Positions 1-5,265 of a stretch of DNA of 6,610 nucleotides are shown here, one piece after another (the stretch's first letter is position 1; every line of letters starts with the position of its first letter). The stretch spans positions 1 through 6,610 of the forward strand of contig JAHACE010000076.1 of the NCBI GenBank assembly GCA_018376005.1. Reading direction: 5' to 3'. The translations under genes and the position numbers were made by a program. The notes below the pieces were generated by a model. It searched no databases. It saw nothing but the letters and a program-made list of their open reading frames with translations, and was not told the DNA's origin. The DNA is from Atopobium sp. Its GTDB lineage: Bacteria; Actinomycetota; Coriobacteriia; Coriobacteriales; Atopobiaceae.

Positions 1-605
1 ATTAGCCATCTGAGCCTCAGCCTTAAGCTTCTCTTTTTCCATAATGCGCTTGGTAATAAGCTGCTGCTGAGCAAGCTGCCAAATACCAGAAGTGACGTAG
101 TAGAGAAGAACAGCTGCTGGCACAGTCCAACCAAACCAGAGCATCATGAGGGTCATCATGCCGCCCATCATGTACTGCTGGGTACGCTGCTCGCCGGAGC
201 TTGTACGAGCATTTACTGCCATGGAAAGGAAGGTAGTAAGACCAAACAGAAGAACAAAAATCATGTAAGGGATAGCGGTAACAAAGCCATCAACAGCAAA
301 AATGTCGGATGTTGCACGCGCAATAGAAGGAAGAATGTTGTAGAAGCGGGAGTCTACTGGAACCATCTTTGCAACGGTAAAGAGTGCAATAAAGATAGGG
401 GACTGTAAAAGCAGTGGTAGACAACCACCAAGAGGATTGAAGTTGATTTCTGCGTAACCATAGAGGCCGTCTGCTTGTTGGTCATTGGAACCAGGATAAT
501 ACGGATGATGATGGTAAGCAGGATAACTGCCATACCCCAGTCTCCCGAGAATGATTGAAGTCCCGCTAAGACTGTGTATAGAAAGTTAACAATCCAATCC
601 CACAT
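1..605 (-). pseudogene. yidC: Membrane protein insertase YidC (Oxa1 family), 3'-truncated by window edge and internally broken
   Basis: YidC inserts and folds inner-membrane proteins, alone or with SecYEG. The ATG at 603-605 follows a GGAGG ribosome site and lies 20 bp after yidD. The first 49 residues read correctly: a membrane segment (about 22-40) and the family-typical PMTNKQTASM. The frame then goes wrong and runs to a stop at 354. The genuine continuation is in another minus-strand frame from about 459 to 1: YAEINFNPLGGCLPLL, then LQSPIFIALF, VPVDSRFYNILP, MMGGMMTLMMLWFGW and LLYYVTSGIWQLAQQQL, with further membrane segments and a basic tail that runs off the edge. Compared with family members such as B. 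subtilis SpoIIIJ, about 30 residues of the first cytoplasmic hairpin loop between KQT and NPLGGC are absent, and the loss is not a multiple of three. Family identity is certain. Whether the damage is biological or an assembly fault cannot be told here; the latter is more likely for an essential gene. Confidence 0.9.
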
Positions 606-625
606 ATTTCCTCCGGTGCGTTCCT

Positions 626-862
626 TTACGGAACGGGATCGTATCCTCCCTTATGAAAAGGGTGACAGCGAGCAATACGCTTAAGAGCAAGCCAACTTCC
701 CTTTTTAACACCGTACTTTTGTATAGCTTGAACTGCATATTCAGAGCAAGTAGGTCTGTAGATACAGTGCGGCTTAAAAAGGGGAGAGATGTTTCTTTGA
801 TAGAAACGAATAGCACCTAGGAACAAGTTTGCGAGAAAAGAACCTTGTCTTTTCTCGCTCAT
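626..862 (-). CDS. yidD: Membrane protein insertion efficiency factor YidD (DUF37)
   Basis: A small protein of 78 aa that in other bacteria sits at the inner membrane and helps YidC-dependent insertion. The sequence carries the family core: an amphipathic N-terminal stretch (ANLFLGAIRFYQRNISPLF, about 11-29), then CIYRPTCSEYA with Cys33 and Cys39, the GxxxGxWLALKRIARCHPFH region with Cys66, and the ending GGYDPVP. Length is normal for the family. Its ATG (860-862) overlaps the rnpA stop as ATGA, indicating translational coupling, and yidC follows 20 bp downstream. This rnpA-yidD-yidC order is widespread and supports a shared role in membrane biogenesis. No defects seen. Confidence 0.96.
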   Translation of the reverse strand: MSEKRQGSFLANLFLGAIRFYQRNISPLFKPHCIYRPTCSEYAVQAIQKYGVKKGSWLALKRIARCHPFHKGGYDPVP

Positions 863-1182
863 TTGACCCCTGTCTTTCTTAACAGAGCATCCAAAGAAAC
901 GCTTATATCAGTAGGATTAGCGCTGTGTGTATCTTTAGTCGCAAAGAGAATAATGCCGTATCCCTCAACAGGTAAACCGCTCTTTCGAGCTGCTTCGCGT
1001 AAAACGCGTTTACACCTGTTTCTAAATACGGCGTTACCTAGTCTTTTTGGAGCTACAAAGGCTACCTCGGAAGGATGTGCCTCAGTGGATGGTGCTACTC
1101 GTATACGAAGAACAGAACTTTGAGCCCTCTTCCCCGCAGAGAAGACCCTTTCAAACTCTGAACGAGATTTAATGGTCTTCAC
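859..1182 (-). CDS. rnpA: Ribonuclease P protein component
   Basis: The protein subunit of RNase P, which helps the catalytic RNA bind precursor tRNA and remove its 5' leader. The 107-residue product shows the diagnostic basic RNR helix KRLGNAVFRNRCKRVLREA at residues 46-64. It also has the N-terminal SRSEFERVFSAGKR segment that lines the leader-binding cleft. The start is GTG (1180-1182); AGGA, overlapping the rpmH stop codon, lies about eight bases upstream and acts as ribosome site, so translation is probably coupled to rpmH. The stop overlaps the yidD start by four bases. Length is ordinary and the gene looks intact. Confidence 0.96.
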   Translation of the reverse strand: MKTIKSRSEFERVFSAGKRAQSSVLRIRVAPSTEAHPSEVAFVAPKRLGNAVFRNRCKRVLREAARKSGLPVEGYGIILFATKDTHSANPTDISVSLDALLRKTGVK

Positions 1183-1193
1183 AGAAACATTCC

Positions 1194-1328
1194 TTAGACA
1201 GTGAGGCGCTTACGGCCCTTAAGGCGACGACGAGCGAGAACGGCACGACCATTCTTAGTTGCCATACGTGCACGGAAACCGTGGGTAGTTGCGCGCTTGC
1301 GCTTATTTGGCTGGTAGGTACGCTTCAT
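1194..1328 (-). CDS. rpmH: 50S ribosomal protein L34
   Basis: L34 is a small, very basic protein of the large ribosomal subunit. The reading frame encodes 44 residues: MKRTYQPNKRKRATTHGFRA, then RMATKNGRAVLARRRLKGRK and RLTV. This is the full family pattern (KRTxQPxxRKR...HGFRxRMxTxxGRxVLxxRRxKGRxxL). The ATG at 1326-1328 has GGAGG (CCTCC on plus, 1337-1341) eight bases upstream. It is the first gene of the leftward operon and abuts rnpA (11-bp gap), the standard order beside bacterial origins. Intact. Confidence 0.97.
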   Translation of the reverse strand: MKRTYQPNKRKRATTHGFRARMATKNGRAVLARRRLKGRKRLTV

Positions 1329-1375
1329 AGCTATTTCCTCCCGAACGGGTACAGTATCGATTAAAAAGCCTACAG

Positions 1376-1405
1376 ATTGTACTCGCGTTTATGGGTACCT
1401 GTCAA
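1376..1405 (-). promoter_or_regulatory. Probable sigma-70-type promoter of the rpmH-rnpA-yidD-yidC operon
   Basis: Read on the minus strand, a perfect TTGACA (plus coordinates 1400-1405) is separated by 18 bases from TACAAT (1376-1381), five of six matches to TATAAT. It lies about 48 bases ahead of the rpmH start and points away from the origin. This is the best promoter in the window and fits a highly expressed ribosomal-protein operon. Confidence 0.75.
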
Positions 1406-1531
1406 ATTTTCTATGCAAATACCTCAACTTTTTCTCTTTTTCATTCAAAAAACTTAGCGAGAAAACCTTTCATTTTGAAAATTTCACTTGTGATACATGA
1501 AGAAATTTGTTGAAAGGAATATTTCTGCAAG

Positions 1532-1559
1532 CTGAAATATGTCCGTTAAATGCTACTAT
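1532..1559 (+). promoter_or_regulatory. Weak candidate promoter for the GHKL-ATPase gene
   Basis: CTGAAA (1532-1537), a 16-base gap and TACTAT (1554-1559) form a poor sigma-70-like pair about 133 bases before the start codon. The candidate dnaA promoter has the same CTGAAA-N16 spacing, which is the main reason to list it. In AT-rich DNA such matches occur by chance. Confidence 0.25.
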
Positions 1560-1590
1560 CATTCAGTACGTCTTTCACAAAGATATAAAG

Positions 1591-1599
1591 TTATCTACA
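1591..1599 (+). promoter_or_regulatory. Candidate DnaA box TTATCTACA
   Basis: One mismatch to the consensus TTATCCACA, in the gene-free stretch upstream of the GHKL-ATPase gene. It is the closest match to the classical box in the intergenic sequence and is followed within 100 bases by two TTTTCAACA-type motifs on the minus strand. Confidence 0.5.
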
Positions 1600-1601
1600 G
1601 A

Positions 1602-1682
1602 TGTTTAACACTTGTTGAAAACTTTTATTCAACGTGAAAGAAAACGAAAAGTTTTCTTCATTTGTTTAACAATTGTTGAAAA
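1602..1682. repeat. Pair of 20-bp imperfect direct repeats, TGTTTAACAnTTGTTGAAAA
   Basis: Copies at 1602-1621 and 1663-1682 are identical except at one position (C versus A at base 10), with a period of 61 bp. Each unit contains TGTTTAACA followed by TTGTTGAAAA, the latter being TTTTCAACA on the minus strand. The second copy runs directly into the ribosome site (AAGGAGG) of the GHKL-ATPase gene. They are plausible initiator-binding sites or operators. The conservation between copies is direct observation; the function is inferred. Confidence 0.65.
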
Positions 1683-1691
1683 GGAGGTGTC

Positions 1692-2570
1692 ATGGCAAGA
1701 GATTTCTTTCCTTTTGTTGAGGAAAACACTAACCAGGATGAAAAAGATGCTGGTTCTGATAACTCTCTCACCGTCCGCTATGCTGCGCGTATTGCAGTGT
1801 ATGACGATAAAGCCGCAGCACCTCGCGTTGTTCTTGTAGAACCTAAAGATGTTCGTTCTTATCTTGACGAGATTGCAGCAACCGTTAACCAGCTTGCACA
1901 CGAGCAGGGTGGAAAAATTCCTTTTATGGTTATGCGCGAGATTGTGGAGAATTTCATTCATGCCCGCTTTGTAGCACCCACAATCTCAATTATGGACAAC
2001 GGAAATACCATTAGGTTTTCAGATCAAGGACCTGGAATTAAAGAGAAAAACCGAGCTCTTGAGTTTGGTACCTCTTCTGCAACAGAAGAAATGAAATCGT
2101 TTATTAGAGGCGTTGGTTTTGGTCTTCCTTACGCTCAGCAATATATGGTTGAGAAGGGTGGAAGCCTTACCCTTGAGGACAATATCTCTGGCGGCACAAT
2201 TGTTACTTTATCAACACGCCGCTCTAAAGATGCTCATATTCAAACACTTCCAACTCAAGAAGAAGCTGAAGAATTGCCTGTTAATCAAAATCAGCAGGTA
2301 GTTTCACATGCTCCACAAGCAGTATCTCGACAGGTATCTGCACAACCAGCTGCACAACTTCCTAATCTAGTGTTAACAGATCGAGCAAAACAAGTTCTTC
2401 AGTATCTCTCTGAACATGAATGGGTTGGAGCAACAGAGCTTACTAGCACCTTTGGTCTTTCTACACCAACCTGGTCAAGAGAATTAAAATCGCTGGTAAA
2501 CATAGGAATAATTGGAAAAGTTGGGCAAAAATATAAGCTCACCACTATTGGAGAAACCCTCCTTTCATAG
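1692..2570 (+). CDS. Origin-linked GHKL-type ATPase with C-terminal winged helix, function unknown
   Basis: A 292-aa soluble protein. Residues about 75-175 form a GHKL (HATPase_c) ATP-binding fold: N box REIVENFIHA (82-91, Glu83 and Asn87), G1 box DQGPGI (111-116), G2 box GVGFGLPYA (140-148) and GGT (167-169). No HisKA/phosphoacceptor helix, sensor or membrane segment is present, so it is not a normal histidine kinase. A polar, Gln/Ala-rich linker (about 185-225) leads to residues 229-292, which resemble a winged helix-turn-helix (RAKQVLQYLSEHEWVGATEL, then a recognition-helix-like STPTWSRELKSL and a wing). It starts at ATG 1692 after a strong AAGGAGG. It is bracketed by DnaA-box-like repeats and ends 83 bp before dnaA. 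A nucleotide-controlled DNA-binding regulator of the origin or of dnaA fits, but this is inference. An anti-sigma-like switch is an alternative. The gene appears intact. Confidence 0.9.
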   Translation: MARDFFPFVEENTNQDEKDAGSDNSLTVRYAARIAVYDDKAAAPRVVLVEPKDVRSYLDEIAATVNQLAHEQGGKIPFMVMREIVENFIHARFVAPTISIMDNGNTIRFSDQGPGIKEKNRALEFGTSSATEEMKSFIRGVGFGLPYAQQYMVEKGGSLTLEDNISGGTIVTLSTRRSKDAHIQTLPTQEEAEELPVNQNQQVVSHAPQAVSRQVSAQPAAQLPNLVLTDRAKQVLQYLSEHEWVGATELTSTFGLSTPTWSRELKSLVNIGIIGKVGQKYKLTTIGETLLS

Positions 2571-2578
2571 AGTTTCTC
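2551..2578 (+). repeat. 7-bp inverted repeat across the end of the GHKL-ATPase gene
   Basis: GAGAAAC (2551-2557) and GTTTCTC (2572-2578) are perfectly complementary with a 14-base loop that contains the TAG stop codon. No T-run follows, so it is a poor intrinsic terminator. The right arm overlaps the TTCTCAACA motif at 2574-2582. It may be a weak hairpin or chance. Confidence 0.3.
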
Positions 2579-2637
2579 AACATTATTCGCTGAAAGTTAT
2601 CAACATTCCTCTATACTAGGTGTCCAAATTTTCAACA
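2574..2637 (+). promoter_or_regulatory. Cluster of three DnaA-box-like motifs (TTNTCAACA) upstream of dnaA
   Basis: TTCTCAACA (2574-2582), TTATCAACA (2597-2605) and TTTTCAACA (2629-2637) lie in the same orientation within the 83-bp gap before dnaA. All share the core TCAACATT. TTATCAACA is one change from TTATCCACA. Clusters of DnaA boxes before dnaA serve as origin subregions and autoregulatory sites in many bacteria, and this cluster probably forms the right part of a split oriC. Confidence 0.6.
2590..2617 (+). promoter_or_regulatory. Candidate dnaA promoter
   Basis: CTGAAA (2590-2595) is a four-of-six -35, followed by a 16-base spacer and TATACT (2612-2617), a good -10. Transcription would start near 2624, giving a leader of about 30 bases. 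The motif TTATCAACA lies in the spacer and TTTTCAACA just after the start point, so DnaA binding would block it, as in known dnaA autoregulation. Confidence 0.45.
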
Positions 2638-2653
2638 TTTTGATTGGACACGT

Positions 2654-3958
2654 ATGGATGCATCAATTGATTCAGACGCAGTTGCTCTGTGGCAAGACGC
2701 AATTGACCTTTTGGTTGAAGAAAATCAACCAGAGGCTTTTATCGCCATGTTGAGAACCTGCACTCCAATTAAAGTTGAAGATAATGCTTTATGTGCTGAG
2801 ACTCCAATGCGCTTGGCTTATAACCGTATCCTTAAGAATCTGCCAATTGTTGAGAGATGTCTCTCGGCTGCGGCCTTTGAAGACATTATCTTGAGTCTTA
2901 CGCTTACAAAGTCTTCTACTCCTGTTACAACTACTTCTACGATGACTCCTCAAGAGTTCAACGCTTGGAAGCAGAAAACCGCTCCTATACAGGCTGTTGT
3001 TCCAGAACAAATCCAAGATTTTGAATCCCAGGAACAGAGCCTTGAGGAATTAAAACAGCAGACCTTAAAGCGTCGTAAGAGTAATCCTCTTTATGAGGAG
3101 ACGTCCTTCAATTCAAACCTCACGTTTGATCGTTTTGTTGTTGGTGACGAGAATGAGCTTGCTCATCAGCATGCTTTAAACGTTGCAAACGACGCAAAAG
3201 GCAAGGCAAATCCACTTTTTATTTACGGTGCAAGTGGACTTGGAAAAACTCACCTTCTGCGAGCCGTTCAAAACTACATCAACGCTGAAGATATCGAGCG
3301 CGTTTGTGTTTACAAAGACGCAGATGCCTTTGTTGATGACTACGTAAATGCAGTTCGTAAGAACGCCTCAGGAAACGCCGCAACAGAGCTTAGTAACAAC
3401 TACCAAAATATTGATGTTCTTATCATCGATGATGTTCAAAAACTTGCTGGTAAAGCGGGTACTATTAACTTCTTCTTTAATATTTTTAACTCTCTTATTG
3501 ATAGAGGTAAGCAGATTATTCTTGCCGCCGATAGAACTCCAGCTCAGCTTGGTATGGGTTCTGACGGTTTTGATGATCGTATTACTTCTCGTATGAGTGG
3601 TGGCATTGTTATTGGCATTGAGTCTCCAAGTTACGAGATGAAGCTCAATCTTATTCACGTTTTCTGCGACCGAGCTTTTAAAGAGAGAAATTCTTCTCTT
3701 TCCGCAGATGATTTACCAGAAGATATTCGTCGCTATATGGCTGACAAGGCTGGTCAAAGTATTAGAACTCTTGAAGGCTTCTGCAATCGCTGCGTTACCG
3801 GACAAATCAAAGCAAAAGAGTCCGGTAAAAACATTAAGCAGGAAGAGATTGATAAGATTGCAGACACGCTTTGGCGTCGCGTCTCAAAGACCGTAAATAT
3901 CGAGAAGGTCCAAGAAGTCGTAGAACCTTTGCCAATACACACTGGTAAATATTGGTAA
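2654..3958 (+). CDS. dnaA: Chromosomal replication initiator DnaA, C-terminally disrupted
   Basis: DnaA binds origin boxes, opens the duplex and recruits the helicase. The 434-residue frame contains domain I (about 1-85), a variable linker (86-145) and the AAA+ domain III. The AAA+ domain shows Walker A GASGLGKT (192-199), Walker B VLIIDD (255-260), sensor 1 IILAADRTP (288-296), the arginine-finger region FDDRITSRMSGG (306-317) and sensor 2 RTLEGFCNR (371-379). Domain IV begins with VNIEKVQEVVE (414-424), but then the frame fails and ends in LPIHTGKYW. The missing signature IGKHFGGRKHATILHS follows in another frame (3924-4088). About 30 residues, including the RQIAMYL-type helix, are gone, so this product could not bind DnaA boxes normally. 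The ATG at 2654 has only a weak upstream GGA. Sequence error is the likeliest explanation for an essential gene. Confidence 0.93.
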   Translation: MDASIDSDAVALWQDAIDLLVEENQPEAFIAMLRTCTPIKVEDNALCAETPMRLAYNRILKNLPIVERCLSAAAFEDIILSLTLTKSSTPVTTTSTMTPQEFNAWKQKTAPIQAVVPEQIQDFESQEQSLEELKQQTLKRRKSNPLYEETSFNSNLTFDRFVVGDENELAHQHALNVANDAKGKANPLFIYGASGLGKTHLLRAVQNYINAEDIERVCVYKDADAFVDDYVNAVRKNASGNAATELSNNYQNIDVLIIDDVQKLAGKAGTINFFFNIFNSLIDRGKQIILAADRTPAQLGMGSDGFDDRITSRMSGGIVIGIESPSYEMKLNLIHVFCDRAFKERNSSLSADDLPEDIRRYMADKAGQSIRTLEGFCNRCVTGQIKAKESGKNIKQEEIDKIADTLWRRVSKTVNIEKVQEVVEPLPIHTGKYW

Positions 3959-4088
3959 GCATTTTGGTGGAAGAAAACACGCAACTATTTTGCACAGCAT
4001 TGAGGTAATAGAAGAGAGAATCAAAGAAGACAAAAGTTTCTATGATCAAATTTCTCAACTTAAGAAGACTATCCTTGAACAAAGTTAG
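3924..4088 (+). pseudogene. dnaA: Out-of-frame remnant of DnaA domain IV
   Basis: In the frame one base after that of dnaA, bases 3924-4088 read NLCQYTLVNIGKHFGGRKH followed by ATILHSIEVIEERIKEDKSF and about 15 more residues, up to a TAG at 4086-4088. FGGRxHxTxxHs is the DnaA signature whose basic and polar residues contact the DnaA box. It overlaps the last 11 codons of the truncated dnaA frame. The frame is closed upstream by TAG at 3921-3923, so it cannot be made alone. It shows that dnaA once continued, or really continues, to about 4088. The missing length is congruent to 2 modulo 3. Confidence 0.9.
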
Positions 4089-4207
4089 TGTTTAAAACCT
4101 GTTAGTAAGATGTTAATTGGTGAAGAGAAGTAATGGTTTGTTGTTGAGAGTTTAAAAGGGGGAGTTTTACTTTGTTTATGAATGTCAAAAATAAGCAAAC
4201 AAATCTG

Positions 4208-4239
4208 ACCTCTAGAAACATATTTCTACCTCTAGAAAT
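4208..4239. repeat. 11-bp direct repeat ACCTCTAGAAA with alternating inverted repeats
   Basis: ACCTCTAGAAA occurs at 4208-4218 and 4228-4238, a 20-bp period. Between the copies, TTTCTA (4223-4228) can pair either with the TAGAAA before it (4213-4218, loop CATA) or with the one after it (4233-4238; 7-bp arms with flanking A/T, loop CCTC). It lies just before or inside the damaged dnaN start, and its role is unknown. Confidence 0.6.
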
Positions 4240-4253
4240 GTAAAGCTTTCTTC

Positions 4254-4262
4254 TTTTCAACA
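4254..4262 (+). promoter_or_regulatory. TTTTCAACA motif at the dnaN 5' region
   Basis: Identical to the motif at 2629-2637 and to the minus-strand motifs at 1613-1621 and 1674-1682. It lies just before the first ATG of the dnaN frame. It may be another initiator site, or simply part of the dnaN coding sequence (it reads as Ser-Phe-Gln-His in the dnaN frame). Confidence 0.3.
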
Positions 4263-4269
4263 TAATGGC

Positions 4270-5250
4270 ATGCTTGAACTACAATCCAGCGACTTAACTA
4301 TTTCTATTAAGCATCAAATTGCAGCAAACGTAGAAGAAGAAGGAGAAACAGTTGTTTCTGGAAAAGTTATCCAGAACATTGTTAAAAATCTTCCTGACGC
4401 AGCAATTACTTTTGAAGGTGGAGATCGTACGCTTTCTGTAACATGCCAGCGTTCGTCTTTTAGACTTAATACTCTTTCTGCTCATGACTGGGCACAATTT
4501 CCTGAGTTTGATCTTGAGAAAACCTGTGAGCTCCCAAGCCAGCTTCTATCAACTATGGTTGATAAGGTGTATCGAGTAACTTCTAAGGAAGCTTCTCGTC
4601 CTATTCTTCAGGGAATTTCTCTCACTGTTGAGGACAACACTATTCGCCTTGTTGCAACAGACTCATTCCGTCTTGCCGTTTGTGATTCCAACACAGATAC
4701 TCCAGCAGGTGAGTCTTTTACTGCAATTATCTCTGGTGAAGTGTTCCATGATGTTCTTTCCATGCGCAGCATGACTGAGAAGGTTTTGATTGGTACTACA
4801 GATAACCAGGTAGTCTTCCAGTTTGGAAATACCACTCACATTTCTCGTAAGATAGAAGGTCACTTCCCAGACTATAAGCAGCTACTTCCTACGTCTTGCA
4901 CCGCGTCAGTTGATATCAACGTTGAAGATTTTTCTGCAGCCCTGAAGCGCGTCTCTGTTATTGCACTAGCAAATCCTTCAGTTCGTTTTGATGTTGATGC
5001 CGATGGTAAAGAAGTTAAGCTCTCTGCATCCTCACCAGATCAGGGTGAGTCTTCCGAGCATATTGAAGCTCAGATTGAGGGAGATTCCCTTTCTATTGCT
5101 TTGAATTATCACTATGTCTTTGATTGTGTAAATGCTGCTCCTTCTAAGGATCTTCTGCGCCTTGAGCTACAAGGTCCTTCTCAGCCAGCTATTTTCAAAT
5201 CAAACGGCAAGGTTAACTACTTGTATCTTCTGATGCCTGTTCGCCTCTAA
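4270..5250 (+). CDS. dnaN: DNA polymerase III beta subunit (sliding clamp), N-terminus missing
   Basis: The ring-shaped clamp tethers DNA polymerase III to DNA and binds many repair partners. The 326 residues from ATG 4270 match the family from the first domain onward: NGMLELQSSDLTISI (its first residues lie upstream of the ATG), SGKVIQNIVKNLP (30-42), ATDSFRLA (129-136), EGHFPDYKQLLP (196-207) and the C-terminal LMPVRL. Clamps usually have about 365-375 residues, so roughly the first 40 are missing. The frame stays open only back to a TAG at 4213-4215. No start codon or ribosome site supports 4270 as a natural start, and a good ribosome site lies at 4154-4164. The 5' end has therefore probably lost bases or changed frame. 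recF follows after 15 bp. Confidence 0.93.
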   Translation: MLELQSSDLTISIKHQIAANVEEEGETVVSGKVIQNIVKNLPDAAITFEGGDRTLSVTCQRSSFRLNTLSAHDWAQFPEFDLEKTCELPSQLLSTMVDKVYRVTSKEASRPILQGISLTVEDNTIRLVATDSFRLAVCDSNTDTPAGESFTAIISGEVFHDVLSMRSMTEKVLIGTTDNQVVFQFGNTTHISRKIEGHFPDYKQLLPTSCTASVDINVEDFSAALKRVSVIALANPSVRFDVDADGKEVKLSASSPDQGESSEHIEAQIEGDSLSIALNYHYVFDCVNAAPSKDLLRLELQGPSQPAIFKSNGKVNYLYLLMPVRL

Positions 5251-5265
5251 TTTGATAGGGGTTGT

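Larger units (their letters stand above)
1329..1691. other. AT-rich gene-free stretch, candidate oriC (left part)
   Basis: This 363-bp gap separates the divergent rpmH and GHKL-ATPase genes and has no credible coding frame of its own. Its left edge holds the rpmH promoter. The middle (about 1405-1560) is strongly AT-rich with A/T runs, a plausible unwinding element. The right part holds DnaA-box-like motifs: TTATCTACA at 1591-1599 (one change from TTATCCACA), TGTTGAAAG at 1508-1516, and TGTTGAAAA (TTTTCAACA on minus) at 1613-1621 and 1674-1682. Its place between rpmH and dnaA matches known origins. Origin activity is inferred; a cumulative GC-skew plot of the whole chromosome would show the switch point. 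Confidence 0.7.
4089..4269 (+). other. dnaA-dnaN spacer holding the damaged 5' end of dnaN
   Basis: This 181-bp stretch contains AAAAGGGGGAG (4154-4164), a likely dnaN ribosome site. A TTG (4172) and an ATG (4178) follow; their common frame runs 21 codons from the ATG (MNVKNKQTNLTS...) to a TAA at 4241. In the dnaN frame, bases 4216-4239 read KHISTSRN, which resembles the KxxSTRxTLPIL region of clamp N-termini. The expected TLPILSG-like segment is missing. The sequence also holds the TAGAAA/TTTCTA repeats and a TTTTCAACA motif. Assignment to a shortened dnaN start is inference. Confidence 0.5.

Noticed and set aside
845..1123. 92-codon plus-strand open frame
   Set aside because: It is antisense to rnpA and the start of yidD, which match known families along their full length. 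No ribosome site or recognisable motif supports it.
1692..2570. Calling the GHKL protein a two-component histidine kinase
   Set aside because: The nucleotide-binding boxes fit, but there is no phosphoacceptor His helix, no sensor or membrane segment, and no response regulator next door.
2551..2578. Intrinsic terminator after the GHKL-ATPase gene
   Set aside because: The 7-bp stem has a 14-base loop and no T-run afterwards, so it was kept only as an inverted repeat.
3915..3960. Programmed ribosomal frameshift joining the two dnaA parts
   Set aside because: A frameshift cannot supply the roughly 30 domain IV residues that are missing from the DNA, and no slippery sequence with a downstream structure is evident. 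dnaA is not known to use frameshifting at this point.
3834..4082. 82-codon minus-strand frame across the dnaA end
   Set aside because: It is antisense to the conserved DnaA domain IV remnant and has no family features of its own.
4178..4243. 21-codon open frame MNVKNKQTNLTS... as a separate small gene
   Set aside because: It lies where the dnaN start is expected, behind a plausible dnaN ribosome site, and is better explained as a broken dnaN 5' end.
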